Shown in pieces: positions 38,143 through 48,423 of a DNA stretch of 64,000 bases. Position 1 is the stretch's first letter; each line of letters begins with the position of its first letter. The notes under the pieces were generated by a model. It was not told the origin of the DNA. It was given only the letters and a program-made list of their open reading frames with translations, and ran no database searches. A program made the translations under genes and the position numbers. This stretch comes from Leishmania infantum JPCM5 (lineage: Eukaryota > Euglenozoa > Kinetoplastea > Trypanosomatida > Trypanosomatidae): the NCBI RefSeq assembly GCF_000002875.2, contig NC_009394.2, forward strand, positions 434,001-498,000, in the 5' to 3' direction.

Positions 38143-41100
38143 TTACCATTCTACGAAAGGTGCCAGCAGCGCGTTCAGGTCCCGAAGAAGCTGCTGGACG
38201 GCTGCTGCGTGCCCCTCCGCGTCACCGGCCTTCACAGTAGCGGCATGATCGAGAGCGCAGACAATCTGCTTGACGGCGCCACGCGCCTCCTGCTGCTTTG
38301 CACTGGGAAGCAGCGCTTGAGCTGCCCCGAGCAGCCGCAGCGCAATCATGGAGACCATTCGATGCATTAACAAGCCTGGCTCCTGCTCCCTCCATGACCG
38401 CAGTACCGACTGCCACTGATGTCGAGCGGCAGCCCCTTGCAGCTCGCCGCTGCGCGTTTTACAGTACTCCAGCACGCTCGTCAGATAGCCGGCGGCGCGA
38501 CCCACCCACCGTAGCAGCCCACGGTATTTCGCTTCCGTGGATGCGACCTTTGTTGCTTCGCGTGGTCGCGACTGTGACTGTGGCGCCTCCCGCTCAACCA
38601 TCGCACAGCACACCAGAGCTTGCTGCAGCTCCATAAGCATCGGCCACGGGGGAAGCGTCACCAACCGTTCCCGGCGACAGCCACCGCACTCTGCAACATT
38701 GGCATCCGCCGAGTGCGACTCCTTCCTCGCTACCGAGGCTTCCGAAGCATCATCGCCGCCGCCCGTCATGGCGGCAGGTGGGTTCTGGCGGGCGCGTGAG
38801 CTGCTTGCAGCAGCACTAGTGGTCGTGGTGGTGCGCAGCAGGATCTCTTCCACCGTTCGAGCCAAGGCGGTGTCTTGCGTGGCGGCACTCGTGACTGTGA
38901 AGAGGCGGAGCGTCTGCCACTCGCGCTCCTGCACGAACGTGCTTGGCGCCAGCTCCTCGGCCTCCCGTATGAGCTGCGCAATGCGCTGCGACGCAGCGTG
39001 CGTTGCTGGGACGCCTGAGACTGCAAGTCGCTCCATCAGCACCGAAGCATAAAGGAGAAGCGTGTACGCCTTCGCATACCTGCAGGCTTTGTCGGAACCG
39101 CCCTGCGTGTAGGCGCTCAGGGCCTGCGTGAAGAAGCTGTCCGCGTCCTCAGGCAGCTCGTGGAGAGGGCCGACCAGAAGCGGCTGAGCGAGGGTCGCAG
39201 CCGCAACGCCGAGGGCGCCATCAAGCTTCCGCTCCACGACGCTGCGGTACACGTCCCCCAGCAGCTGCATCACGTCCGCCCACTGCAGCATGCCGTGTGA
39301 GCCAAAGACGGCACCAAAGACCGCGTCCTCGGCGGCCTTGTGAGAGGCATGCAGCAGAGACTTGGCTCGGTGCAACGCCTCCAGCGCCTTCGTGTAGCGT
39401 GCCGTGCGGTGGTTCTCCTTGCCGACCAGGTAGTACACCAAAGCAAGCTTGACGAGGTGGCGGCGTGTGTGCGTGCCAATCCGCCCGTAGAAGCGCAGCG
39501 CTGTGAAGGAGAGACTCACGACGTCCGCCTTTAGGGTTGTGAGCCAGACGAGGGTGGTGGGCAGCTTGAGGCCGCGCTGCTGCAGCCTCGCCTCCATGCG
39601 TCTGCCGAGCTCCCTCAGTACACGTATGGAGAAGCCGCTCGCCGCTTCTGACATGGCGGCGACGGCAACATCGCCGTACAGCTCGCAGAGGGCGGAGCGG
39701 AGAGGGGTGATGTCTACCTGTGTGCGCGGGTCCACCACCGCCGAGCACGACGCAGACACCGCCACCATGTCCGCGCCGCGACTGCACTTCTTGAGTCCAG
39801 ACGGCTCACTTGTATGCGTTGGCGACGTTGCGGACGGCAACTGCTGGCTACTGTGCTCCGTCAGCGATGCCCTGGATGATCCCGTAGGGGACGTGGCGGG
39901 GCAAAACTCCTCCTTGGAGCTCTTGCCTTCCTTACTGACTGGCGTTGCGCCGTTCACGGAGGTGCTTTCGTCCGTAGCGCACGTGCCGGTCGGCGCCTCT
40001 GCTACGGCCGCTGTGGCTGCGGCTGCCGAGTGCAGAGGTCCCACGAGCTCGCTTGCCTCCTCCAGCCGCACGAGTCCTTCGACGACCACCTGCAGAAGGT
40101 CCTGCGTGCACGACGATATGGCCGCCATGACCTCCTCCCGATGCTCCGCACCGCGCAGCGCCGCTTTTCCCTCCTTTGCCTTTGCCTCGTTGCGCGCCAT
40201 GCGCAGCGCACGCAGGTGATGGCAGCCGCAGTAGTACGCCTCCAGCGACAGCGCCACCACGGCGCACGCAGCGGCACTGCACACTACCAGGCACCGGGCA
40301 AAGAAGGCCCTCATCAGCTGGCCGCCCTCCCACTTCCCAGCCTCGACAAGCATGTGGCGCAGCGGTATCTCAAAGCGCCCACACAGCAGCAGCGCGTCTC
40401 GGTAGACCTCCGGCGGCGAGCACAAGCCGGCGGCACAGCTGGCAGCAGCATTCTTGGGGCGACCTGCCGTGCTGTTGGAGGCGACGGCGGCTGCCGTCTG
40501 CGCAGCGTCCGCATGCAGCTTGCGCGCCACCAACACCGGCACCATCCTCACCAGCTCCGCCACTGTTTCGCGTGCGGCGAGGTCCTCGCGGCAGGACGGC
40601 AGAAAAATGCGCAGGCTGCGGTGCAGCAGCGGCAGCGCGTCGCCGGCTCTGCTGAGATCACCGCTGCGGAAAAGGTGCTGGCCAATGTTGAAGCACGTCT
40701 TTCCAAAGTTCCAGTTGAAGCGGTTGAGCTGGGATGCGGTTGGGGGGCCGCCAATGCCGTACCCCGACGACGTCGTTGCCGGCACCTCGCTCTCAACGTA
40801 TGCCTCCCCGTCGGCCACCCGCTCCGCTGCGCCCCGATCAGCGGACGCAAAGGCGGCGGCAGCGGCGCATCCAAAGTACTTGTCCGTCTCCTCCACAAAG
40901 GCGGCGGAGTCGTCGAGGTCAGGCAACTCGTACAGCTCGACATACTCCAAGGGGTAGTCGCGCACCACCGCGTACGTGCCGCCGTCACGACGGCACTGCT
41001 TCACGAGCCACTGCAGAGCGCGACTCGTGAAGCTGAGCGCCGCCGCCGCCATGCGCGCCTCCACCGAGTCGAGTATGTCCATTGTCTTCTTCACTTGATG

Positions 41101-42726
41101 ACTCTGCACGATGCCGTCGTGGTGCACGTACGTCCCTACCTGTGACACGTTCGCCATCATTGCGTCGAACCAGCAGCGGAGCGTCTCGCGCTGCTCGGCA
41201 TCGGCGGGGCCGACCGGCACCTTCTCTTTCATCCGGACAAGCTGCTCGGTGTTCGTGCGCTGGTCCATCACGATGGGGGCGTCGATGCCGATGAGCACCT
41301 CGGTCGCGTCCATGCGCCAGCGCAGCACCTGCGAGTAACGATGCAAGTTCGCTCCGAAGTGTACGTCGGACGCGGCCGTGCTGGAGAGGCGCCGTTCTGG
41401 CAAGGCCAGCGCCAGCTGGCCCGCCGCGCCCGCCGCTGCTTCGTCTGCCTCCACGGTGGCTTGCCCGTGCGTTTCCTTCATGAGGTACAGAGCCTTGCCG
41501 AAGAGGGCCTGCTGACGCATCTCGTGCACCTCAGACGGCTCCGACGCACGCGAGTCAATCACCAGCGTCGGGCCGATGCGCTGCACGCGGAGCGCCAAAG
41601 GACGCTCCGGAACGTAGACCTGCTCAAAGATGGTGCGCATCGCCTCCGCGCTGGAGACGATGAGGGCGTTCTGCTGCATGTCCTTCCACTCCATCACAGC
41701 ACTTGCCAACATATGCTGAAGCGCCACTCGTTGATTGCGCAAAAAACCAGGGGCATGCTGGTGGACGTTGTGGACGGGGTCGAGCGTCAAGTAGTTGCGC
41801 GGCGGCCGGTTCATGTCAGTGCCCGGCGCGAGAGGAGCCTGCATCGGGATCGCCTTCACCCCCTCCACGCGCTGCACGTGGGTACTGTTTAGCAGCTTCG
41901 TGATGGTGGAAGACGCACCGCTGTAGATGGGGAGCACGCTGATCCGATCCCAGTTCGCCGAGGGGCGAGCGTTGGAGTGCTGCGGGGCGCACGACTCCGG
42001 CAGCAACCGGTCACCCGACGCGGCGGTGGCGGAGATTTGCAAGTCTCGCGACGCGGCGTCAGGAAGCGCCACACGTCCACGCTGCACCGCTCTCACGACT
42101 GCATGTGACTGGAGCGGCTCTAGCACGCTCAGGCTGCGACACGCCGTCGCATCCTCTATCGTCGACAGGGCTACGGCACCGGTAGCGCACGAGTCAACAC
42201 CGCCGCATTCTGCCGGCGACGAGGCAGCCGAGGTAGACGCTGGAGACGCGCGCAGCAGAAACTCGAAATCCCAGCTGGATGGGGAAGCCGAGGTCAAGGC
42301 GTGAGCGGAGGTGACGGCTGCGGCGGTCGCAGCGGCACTGGTAGTCGATACTGGAGCGAGCAGGATCTGTTGGTTGGGGTGCTGCTCAGAAGTGGGTCGA
42401 GGCGGCTGGCTGCCGGCTGCGATGAACGCCACCGCGGCGCCCTTTTGTGCGACCGTCGTCAGAGCGGAAGAGGCTCGCGCCGTCTCCACTGGGGCGTAGT
42501 GCGCATCGTCCCGCGTCTGCTCCGCACCCCTTGCCGGCAGCTCTGTGGTTTCAAACAGAAACAGCTGCGCGTCTCTTGCCTTGGCCTCCTCGCGCAGGTG
42601 CTTGTTCTGCTGCCGCTGATGATAGCGCTTCACTTCCTTCCGGTGCTTCGTGCGGTGACTCATCTTTCGCGGGCCGGCTTCGTCATAGCCCTGCATTTCC
42701 ACGGCAGCAGGGGCACCGGAAGACAT
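38143..42726 (-). CDS. EDRF1-like protein (large TPR-containing protein)
   Basis: 1,527 residues from the first ATG at 42726 (MSSGAPAAVE); the longer frame begins with TTG. The start is basic (HRTKHRKEVKRYHQRQQ). About residue 260 onward resembles the conserved N-terminal part of erythroid differentiation-related factor 1: NYLTLDP near 315, then RWRMDATEVLIGID, then a CWFDAMMANVSQVGTYVHHDG block matching the EDRF1 LWLDNMMCNVPEV-type segment. The second half contains helical pairs of TPR type, for example LVYYLVGKENHRTARYTKAL with EALHRAKSLL. Long Ala/Ser/Gly linkers are inserted. EDRF1 homologues occur across eukaryotes; in animals and plants they are linked to transcription or small-RNA biogenesis, but the function here is unknown. 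Confidence 0.78.
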   Translation of the reverse strand: MSSGAPAAVEMQGYDEAGPRKMSHRTKHRKEVKRYHQRQQNKHLREEAKARDAQLFLFETTELPARGAEQTRDDAHYAPVETARASSALTTVAQKGAAVAFIAAGSQPPRPTSEQHPNQQILLAPVSTTSAAATAAAVTSAHALTSASPSSWDFEFLLRASPASTSAASSPAECGGVDSCATGAVALSTIEDATACRSLSVLEPLQSHAVVRAVQRGRVALPDAASRDLQISATAASGDRLLPESCAPQHSNARPSANWDRISVLPIYSGASSTITKLLNSTHVQRVEGVKAIPMQAPLAPGTDMNRPPRNYLTLDPVHNVHQHAPGFLRNQRVALQHMLASAVMEWKDMQQNALIVSSAEAMRTIFEQVYVPERPLALRVQRIGPTLVIDSRASEPSEVHEMRQQALFGKALYLMKETHGQATVEADEAAAGAAGQLALALPERRLSSTAASDVHFGANLHRYSQVLRWRMDATEVLIGIDAPIVMDQRTNTEQLVRMKEKVPVGPADAEQRETLRCWFDAMMANVSQVGTYVHHDGIVQSHQVKKTMDILDSVEARMAAAALSFTSRALQWLVKQCRRDGGTYAVVRDYPLEYVELYELPDLDDSAAFVEETDKYFGCAAAAAFASADRGAAERVADGEAYVESEVPATTSSGYGIGGPPTASQLNRFNWNFGKTCFNIGQHLFRSGDLSRAGDALPLLHRSLRIFLPSCREDLAARETVAELVRMVPVLVARKLHADAAQTAAAVASNSTAGRPKNAAASCAAGLCSPPEVYRDALLLCGRFEIPLRHMLVEAGKWEGGQLMRAFFARCLVVCSAAACAVVALSLEAYYCGCHHLRALRMARNEAKAKEGKAALRGAEHREEVMAAISSCTQDLLQVVVEGLVRLEEASELVGPLHSAAAATAAVAEAPTGTCATDESTSVNGATPVSKEGKSSKEEFCPATSPTGSSRASLTEHSSQQLPSATSPTHTSEPSGLKKCSRGADMVAVSASCSAVVDPRTQVDITPLRSALCELYGDVAVAAMSEAASGFSIRVLRELGRRMEARLQQRGLKLPTTLVWLTTLKADVVSLSFTALRFYGRIGTHTRRHLVKLALVYYLVGKENHRTARYTKALEALHRAKSLLHASHKAAEDAVFGAVFGSHGMLQWADVMQLLGDVYRSVVERKLDGALGVAAATLAQPLLVGPLHELPEDADSFFTQALSAYTQGGSDKACRYAKAYTLLLYASVLMERLAVSGVPATHAASQRIAQLIREAEELAPSTFVQEREWQTLRLFTVTSAATQDTALARTVEEILLRTTTTTSAAASSSRARQNPPAAMTGGGDDASEASVARKESHSADANVAECGGCRRERLVTLPPWPMLMELQQALVCCAMVEREAPQSQSRPREATKVASTEAKYRGLLRWVGRAAGYLTSVLEYCKTRSGELQGAAARHQWQSVLRSWREQEPGLLMHRMVSMIALRLLGAAQALLPSAKQQEARGAVKQIVCALDHAATVKAGDAEGHAAAVQQLLRDLNALLAPFVEW

Positions 42727-44882
42727 CGCTGACTGCTGTCGCAGCGGACCAGTTGCGTCGCTTCGATCACCGCGAGAAATGCGCACCAGCGAGGGAGGCA
42801 ACGGGAACGGCGTCCAAAGGGCAGCAGAGCGGCAGGCAAAGGAGCTGACAGACAGGCCTGTGAACGTCCCAGCGCGTCTGCGCGAGGGCGCTTACGCTCA
42901 GGAGGCGGGAAGGAGAAGGGGAGGGGAAGACCACGCGCGCCTCTCCACCCGCACACAGACGCAGACACGGGAGGAACGAAAATTTATATGCAAAAAAGCA
43001 AGCGGCGAACCTGATATATGCGTCTTAATAGTGATGGAAGTGATAGCGGCGATGAGCACACAGATGGAGAGCTGCGTGAGAGATCCACAGAATGCCTACA
43101 CGAGAAACCTCACGAGACTCTTCAATACCTGCTATGCCCTTGCGGGCGTGTACGTGTGGGTGTATGATGGGTGAAAGGCACCTTTCTTTTCTTGTGCTCT
43201 CACTTTCAGCCGCTCGTCGACAGACACGCACCCGCACGCAGAGAGACGGAGAGAATTACGCGCGCAGAGCAGTAGACCAGACTTCCGTCAGTTAGGTGAG
43301 TGACGCCTCTGCCGCGTGCCTTTCTTACGTGTTTGAAAGGGCGTGCCTTTCTTTTCCCTTGCACTGAGCTACGCGATGGTGACGCCACAGCCGCAAGCAA
43401 CCCGCGCCACTGTGGCGCCACAACAGGAGGTGCCGTAAGCGTCACTGTACGTGAGATGCCTGAAGAAAGGACAAACCACGCGCGTGGCGTGGGGGAGAGG
43501 GAGGGAGGGGGTACTTGCAGTAGCACACGGCACACACGCAATGCCACTAATAAGGTAAAAAAACGGGGGAGAGGCACACTAATCGTTACGCCCACCCAAC
43601 CGCACACCCACCCACACACACAGGCACGGGCACACGACCGCACACGTCCGTATTGCCCACGCAGTTCTCCGCCTGTTTCTTGCGTCTTGCTGACCGTCAC
43701 GCGCGTGCCTTTGTGCGTCGGCAACCTCCTCTCGTCACACCTCAGGCGTGGGTGCGGCCCCCCCAAATAGGAACGGCGCGTCTGGGGAAGGAGTGGGGGG
43801 GAGGTGCGAGCCTCAAATAAAGCAAAACAAAAGATGGATGAGTGGGGAGGAGGGGGAGGGGGAGGGCAACAGCCGCCGTAACTCACCAGTAAGTCGAAGG
43901 CCGCACCACTGCGCGTATGTGAGTGCGAGCGTGTGCTGGTGGTTGGAGGGTGAAGAGGAAAATAGTCTGTGACGTGCCCTTTGGCTTGTAGTTTTCCCAT
44001 ATGGTGTTCGCTTTCTTGCGCTTCGTATTCCTTCGCGCGGCCAAGGGATTTGTTTATGTGTGTGTGTGTGTCGTGCGCATCAGAGAAAACGAAGTGAGGA
44101 AGGCGCATGGAGGTGGAGGTGGACATGAATGTGTGAGAACGAGGATGGGAAGGCCAGCACGAGGCATGGGGGAGAGCCTGTAGTGGTGATCGATGCCCGC
44201 CCACAGCAGCACATCCGTCAACAGTGAGATGAAGGATGCCCATGCGCGCGGACATGGGCACTCTCCCCTCAATATCTTCATGCCTCTCATCCGCTGGGGT
44301 GGGGGGGGGAAGCGTTATTTGCGGTTGGACGTACATCTCGAGCCAGACGCTATGCGTCCCTCTTCCCGTGCGGGAGCATGAGGCAGACGGTGCATACATA
44401 CACACATGTATAAGGGCAAAGGGCGAGGAGTCCATCGAGGTCGATGTTACAACATGGCGAAAAGAAAAACGGCGCTCCCCACAACTGCGTGGACATGGAA
44501 ACGAGGGAAGCGGCACAGGCGGTAAAGTAGCCGAGGCTAAAAAGCGACATCATGGCGAAGAAATGCACAAAAACAAAGTATAAGCACCGGCGACGTGGCT
44601 GCCCCCAAAGCAGCCACAGACGCCCCAGAGACATCGATGCCGCACACGCATCCGCAGAAGACGCGTGCGCGCATATCACGAGGCGATGTGAAAGGAGAAC
44701 AACAGAGAAACGGAAACCAAACTGTACATGCCCACATGTGCAAGGCGCCGGCACTATGCGCGTTGGCGGCGTGAACATCAAGAGAGAGAGAGAGGGAGGT
44801 GGAGCAGACGGTGCAAGGGAGAAAAAAGAGAGGGGAAGGAGGAGGAGGAGGCTGAGCCTACGATCTAAAGGCCGCGCTCGCG
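42727..44882. other. 2.2-kb intergenic spacer upstream of the EDRF1-like gene
   Basis: A 436-residue frame (43206-44516, minus) exists but has low-complexity, Cys/His/Pro/Ser-biased composition and is not believed. Purine runs near 42900-42930 and 43845-43867 are candidate splice tracts on the coding strand. Confidence 0.5.
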
Positions 44883-45965
44883 CTAAAGCGTCATGACGCG
44901 ATCGATATAGCCGCGGCACAGAGGGCATCGGTTGTCGCTGAGGCGCAGGTGTGCAGCACACTCGTTGCATAGACACATGTGACGGCAGGGCAGGATGGTG
45001 GTGTCCTTCTGGTTCGTCAGGCAAATCACGCAGAGCCCCTCTTCACTCTCCTCATCCGCGCCGGGGTCGCGCACGGCGTCCTCGCGGCCGTCGTCGAAGA
45101 CGTCCTCTAAATCGTAAACCTCGTTCCCTACCTGGAGCAGCTGCTTCGCCACCTTGCAGATGAAGCGATGGACCGCTCGAGCTTCGCTGCCACCGAGCGA
45201 AGACGCTGGCTGTGGGGAGGCCTCCTCCGGTGCCTCCAGAAAGGTGTACTGCACAATCTCTCTCTTGCTGGGCTGCAGCGGCTGTGACCGTGGCGGCGTC
45301 GCCTCGTGCGCGGCTTTGTCTGCAGGGGCACATTGTTGCGTCTTATTGATTGGGTCCTCCGTCGCCCCAACAAGCACCTCGATGGCGAGCGGGGCGTAGG
45401 ATACTCGCTGCACCGTTGAGGTTGCGAGCGTGCTGGCAGTTTCCTCGTACTTGAGAGGCTGGAGCAGCTGCGGCAGTACTAGGGGGTTGGTGACGACTGT
45501 TGTGAGACCGTCCGTCTCGGTGGTATCCAGGATGCAAACCGACCCCGCCGCCACACCACCGCTGGTCTTCAGCCGTACACCATCGCGGGCGCGGTACTCC
45601 ACCGACGCACCAGCGTACACGCGCACCCGCTCCGGCGGCTGCGTCGCCGCGATCTGGAACGTGAGCGCAAGCCCCTTGGAGGCACCAACAGCTTGTGGTG
45701 ACGCCGATGGCGCGCTAATCAGCTCAATTTTCTGCCGACGTGGCACCGCACACGTGAGGTCCAGCATCGTTGCGCGCTCAACAAGGTTCTCATCGTCGTC
45801 ATACTCCACTTCCACGTCATATATGAGTGGCCCTCGCACACGGTCACGCGCAAACTGGATGGACGGCTTGCCGAAGACGAGGTAGAAGTTGTGTGGGGCG
45901 AGGCGCAGCTCGATGTCGGTGACGCCGGTTGCCGTCGGCTGCTCGTGACTTGTGCGATTCCCCAT
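44883..45965 (-). CDS. RING E3 ubiquitin ligase, mahogunin (MGRN1/RNF157)-type
   Basis: 360 residues using the ATG at 45965, which gives MGNRTSHEQ, a good N-myristoylation start (Gly2, Thr5/Ser6); an ATG four codons upstream would hide it. A beta-rich MGRN1/LOG2-type domain follows (LRLAPHNFYLVFGKPSIQF and DLTCAVPRRQKI). The C-terminus has a C3HC4 RING at about 312-350: CVIC, then CRHMCLCNEC, then CPLC, and ends 10 residues later. Animal and plant members ubiquitinate membrane or trafficking proteins and many are myristoylated. The RING should recruit an E2; substrates are unknown. Family assignment is strong. Confidence 0.88.
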   Translation of the reverse strand: MGNRTSHEQPTATGVTDIELRLAPHNFYLVFGKPSIQFARDRVRGPLIYDVEVEYDDDENLVERATMLDLTCAVPRRQKIELISAPSASPQAVGASKGLALTFQIAATQPPERVRVYAGASVEYRARDGVRLKTSGGVAAGSVCILDTTETDGLTTVVTNPLVLPQLLQPLKYEETASTLATSTVQRVSYAPLAIEVLVGATEDPINKTQQCAPADKAAHEATPPRSQPLQPSKREIVQYTFLEAPEEASPQPASSLGGSEARAVHRFICKVAKQLLQVGNEVYDLEDVFDDGREDAVRDPGADEESEEGLCVICLTNQKDTTILPCRHMCLCNECAAHLRLSDNRCPLCRGYIDRVMTL

Positions 45966-46980
45966 TAGTGACAACAACGCACCGCCGCTGTGACCCCGGA
46001 CGTCTCTGGAATGCCCGTGTGCGCCCGTACTTGGGGGCGAGGGGCAGGTGAGGAGGAGGCCACGAGCGAGGGAGTGCGGAATCCGCGAGGCGCACTAAAG
46101 CACACAAGAACCGAAGCGAAGGAAGGAGGAGAGAGCGAAAGACACCGAGATGTATACATAGATGTATATGAAGCACAACTTAGAGAAGTGCATGTGCGGT
46201 GTGCCTAACGGAGAGAGCGAGGGGAGGGGACGCGCGGCGCGGCGCACTTGAGATGGAGCCGAGCCTGGGTGGAGAGTGCGCGTGCGTGAAGCGATACGGC
46301 TAACGACTGTACATGAAGAGGTGAAGGTGCGAACCTGTGCGGGTGTGCGCAGGCACGCCGCAGCAGCAGCGGCAGACGCGCAGAGCACGATGACAGTAGA
46401 GGGAGAAGAACGAAAAGAAATCGCCGACTCTGAACCGCGCAGTGCGTGGTAGAGGGGGGAGGGCAAAGAGGGACGAGGCAGCGGGGGGGGATGAGGGGTG
46501 AGGGATGAGGGAGGGGCGGAGGGGCGGAGGAAGGTGGGCATGAGCAGCGACTCGTGTGGCATAGTGCTTTGACCTCAGCACCTCGACGCATCCTCCCGCT
46601 AAGGGCCGATGCCACGCGGGAGCAGAGGCTGGCGCCCTTCGCCGTTTTCATCTCGCTCGCTCTCCCTCTCTTGGTTCCTTGTTCCTTGTTTACATCCATA
46701 ACAGCGTACGACTCCGGCACACCGGCCAGCATATCGCTCTATGTTGGAACGCGCGCACCGGGTATTTACATGGGTGGCAGCGGCGTCGCACCGGCGAGCG
46801 CAAGTCGTCACTAGCGAGGAAAAGAAGAGGTGGAAGATGATGATGAAGCGCAAAGCCACTAAGAGGGGAGATGGAGAGAGCTGCCCTCGGCACATCAGCA
46901 AACCACCTACACGTACTCACCTCCACCCACGCACACCCGCACACACACACACACGAGCGCGCTAGTCTCCGCGTGTGGGC
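45966..46980. other. Intergenic spacer
   Basis: No gene is seen. Purine tracts lie near 46450-46530 on the plus strand, and a CA repeat at about 46939-46953. Confidence 0.5.
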
Positions 46981-48423
46981 TCACTTGCCCACCTTGAGGA
47001 GGGCCCGGCGATACTGCTCCGGCACGTCCAGCTCCTCCAGCTCGCCTAACTTGCGGTCACGGATTGCCTCCAGGGCTGCCTGCCGCTCACGTGCCGCCTT
47101 TCGGAGCTGGTTGCCCTCTTCAATCTCCTCCTGCCGTTGACGACGGCGACGCTCCTCGACGTCCATCATCTGCTTCAGCAACGCTAGCGAATTCTCCTCC
47201 TGCAGGCGGCGAGTGCGGGCCTGGCGCTCGAGCTCCTGTTCGCGACTGATCTTCTGCACTGCCAGCATGCGGTCCAGTTCCTCCTGCTCTTGCACCTTCT
47301 CTAAAGCCTTTTGGCGGTTGCGCTCCTCCACCTGGGCGAGGCGGGCCTGCTGAAGGTCGGCATGCATGGCGCTCTCGCGCTCCGCTGCCTCCTTCTCCTT
47401 TCGACGCTCCTCACGTATGTAGGCCTCCTGAACGCGGCGAACCCGCAGCTCCTCCAGCTCAGCCTGCTTGTCCTGCACGCGCTGCTGGTTCGCACGTAGC
47501 CGCGCGATCTCCATATCCTTTTCGCGCCGAAGACGGGCTTGCTCCTCAGCGTAGGCCTCATCGCGTGCTTCCTTCTGCTTAATGTACTCCGCCATCTTCC
47601 GGTCTTCCTCGAGCTCCATCTCCCTTTCGCGCTGCTTCAGGGCGATCTGCTCAGCATTCGCGATGGCGGCTTCCTCCATCAGCCGCCGGGCCGCATCGAT
47701 ACGGCGCAGCTTTTCCGCCTTCTCCTCCACCTGCAGGCGCTCTATGTGGCGACTCATAGCATCCTGCTCCTGTTGATGTCGCTCCAGCCGGCGCACCCGC
47801 TCTACATACCGCTCATGCAGCTGCGCCTTGATCATGGCAGCGTTGCGCCGCTGCTCCTCCATGCGCTGCCGCTCGCGCTCGAGGTACACCTGCTGTGCCG
47901 TCTCCGCCTCCTGCGCCATGAGGGCGTCCATCTGGCGGTTGTACACCGTCTCCTCCTCGATGCGCTTTTGCTTCTCCAGTCGCTGCGCCTCGCGAGTGGC
48001 GACACACTTGGCCTCCATGATGATACGATTCATGGCCTTAACCTCATCGCACTCCTCGTCCAACATCAGCCGCGCCTTCTCCAGGTTCACCTGACGGAGC
48101 TGCGCCTGCTCGATCTCCTCTGCCGTCCGCGGGGCCACGCCGTTTCGGGCGCGTTCCGCGTCAAACTCCTGCATGCGGCGACGGTGTTCCTCGGCGGCTT
48201 CCGTGTGCGTGCGTGGGGCCACGGCGGTCGCGGCCGTGCCGCTCAGACTGCCAGGGAAGCGACCATCGATCATGCCGCGGATTATATCCAGTTCAGTCTT
48301 GGTGATGATGGCGGAGTCACGGGGTGCGCCGCGTGCGTTTAGTTCCTTGCGCAACGCCCCGTCGGACTGACCTCGGCGGCGAGGCGGGAAGACGTCACAG
48401 GTCTTGTTGATAAAGAAGGACAT
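46981..48423 (-). CDS. CFAP45: CFAP45 (axonemal microtubule inner protein)
   Basis: 480 residues from the ATG at 48423. Nearly the whole chain is charged coiled coil. Diagnostic CFAP45/CCDC19 segments are EVKAMNRIIMEAKCVATREAQ-type (near residue 128; human has EIKELNKMILEAKCHAIRDAQ) and REKDMEIARLRANQQRVQD-type (near 295; human REKEKEIARLRAMQEKAQD). It ends in RKLGELEELDVPEQYRRAL, matching the vertebrate KKLEELRATGLPEKY end. CFAP45 lies inside the doublet microtubule of cilia and flagella. The length is a little shorter than the human protein, mainly at the N-terminus. Confidence is high. Confidence 0.95.
   Translation of the reverse strand: MSFFINKTCDVFPPRRRGQSDGALRKELNARGAPRDSAIITKTELDIIRGMIDGRFPGSLSGTAATAVAPRTHTEAAEEHRRRMQEFDAERARNGVAPRTAEEIEQAQLRQVNLEKARLMLDEECDEVKAMNRIIMEAKCVATREAQRLEKQKRIEEETVYNRQMDALMAQEAETAQQVYLERERQRMEEQRRNAAMIKAQLHERYVERVRRLERHQQEQDAMSRHIERLQVEEKAEKLRRIDAARRLMEEAAIANAEQIALKQREREMELEEDRKMAEYIKQKEARDEAYAEEQARLRREKDMEIARLRANQQRVQDKQAELEELRVRRVQEAYIREERRKEKEAAERESAMHADLQQARLAQVEERNRQKALEKVQEQEELDRMLAVQKISREQELERQARTRRLQEENSLALLKQMMDVEERRRRQRQEEIEEGNQLRKAARERQAALEAIRDRKLGELEELDVPEQYRRALLKVGK

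Noticed and set aside
43206..44516. 436-residue minus-strand frame
   Set aside because: Its product is a patchwork of Pro runs, Cys/Val repeats from GT tracts and His/Ser stretches with no fold-like segment. It covers the spacer between two clear genes.
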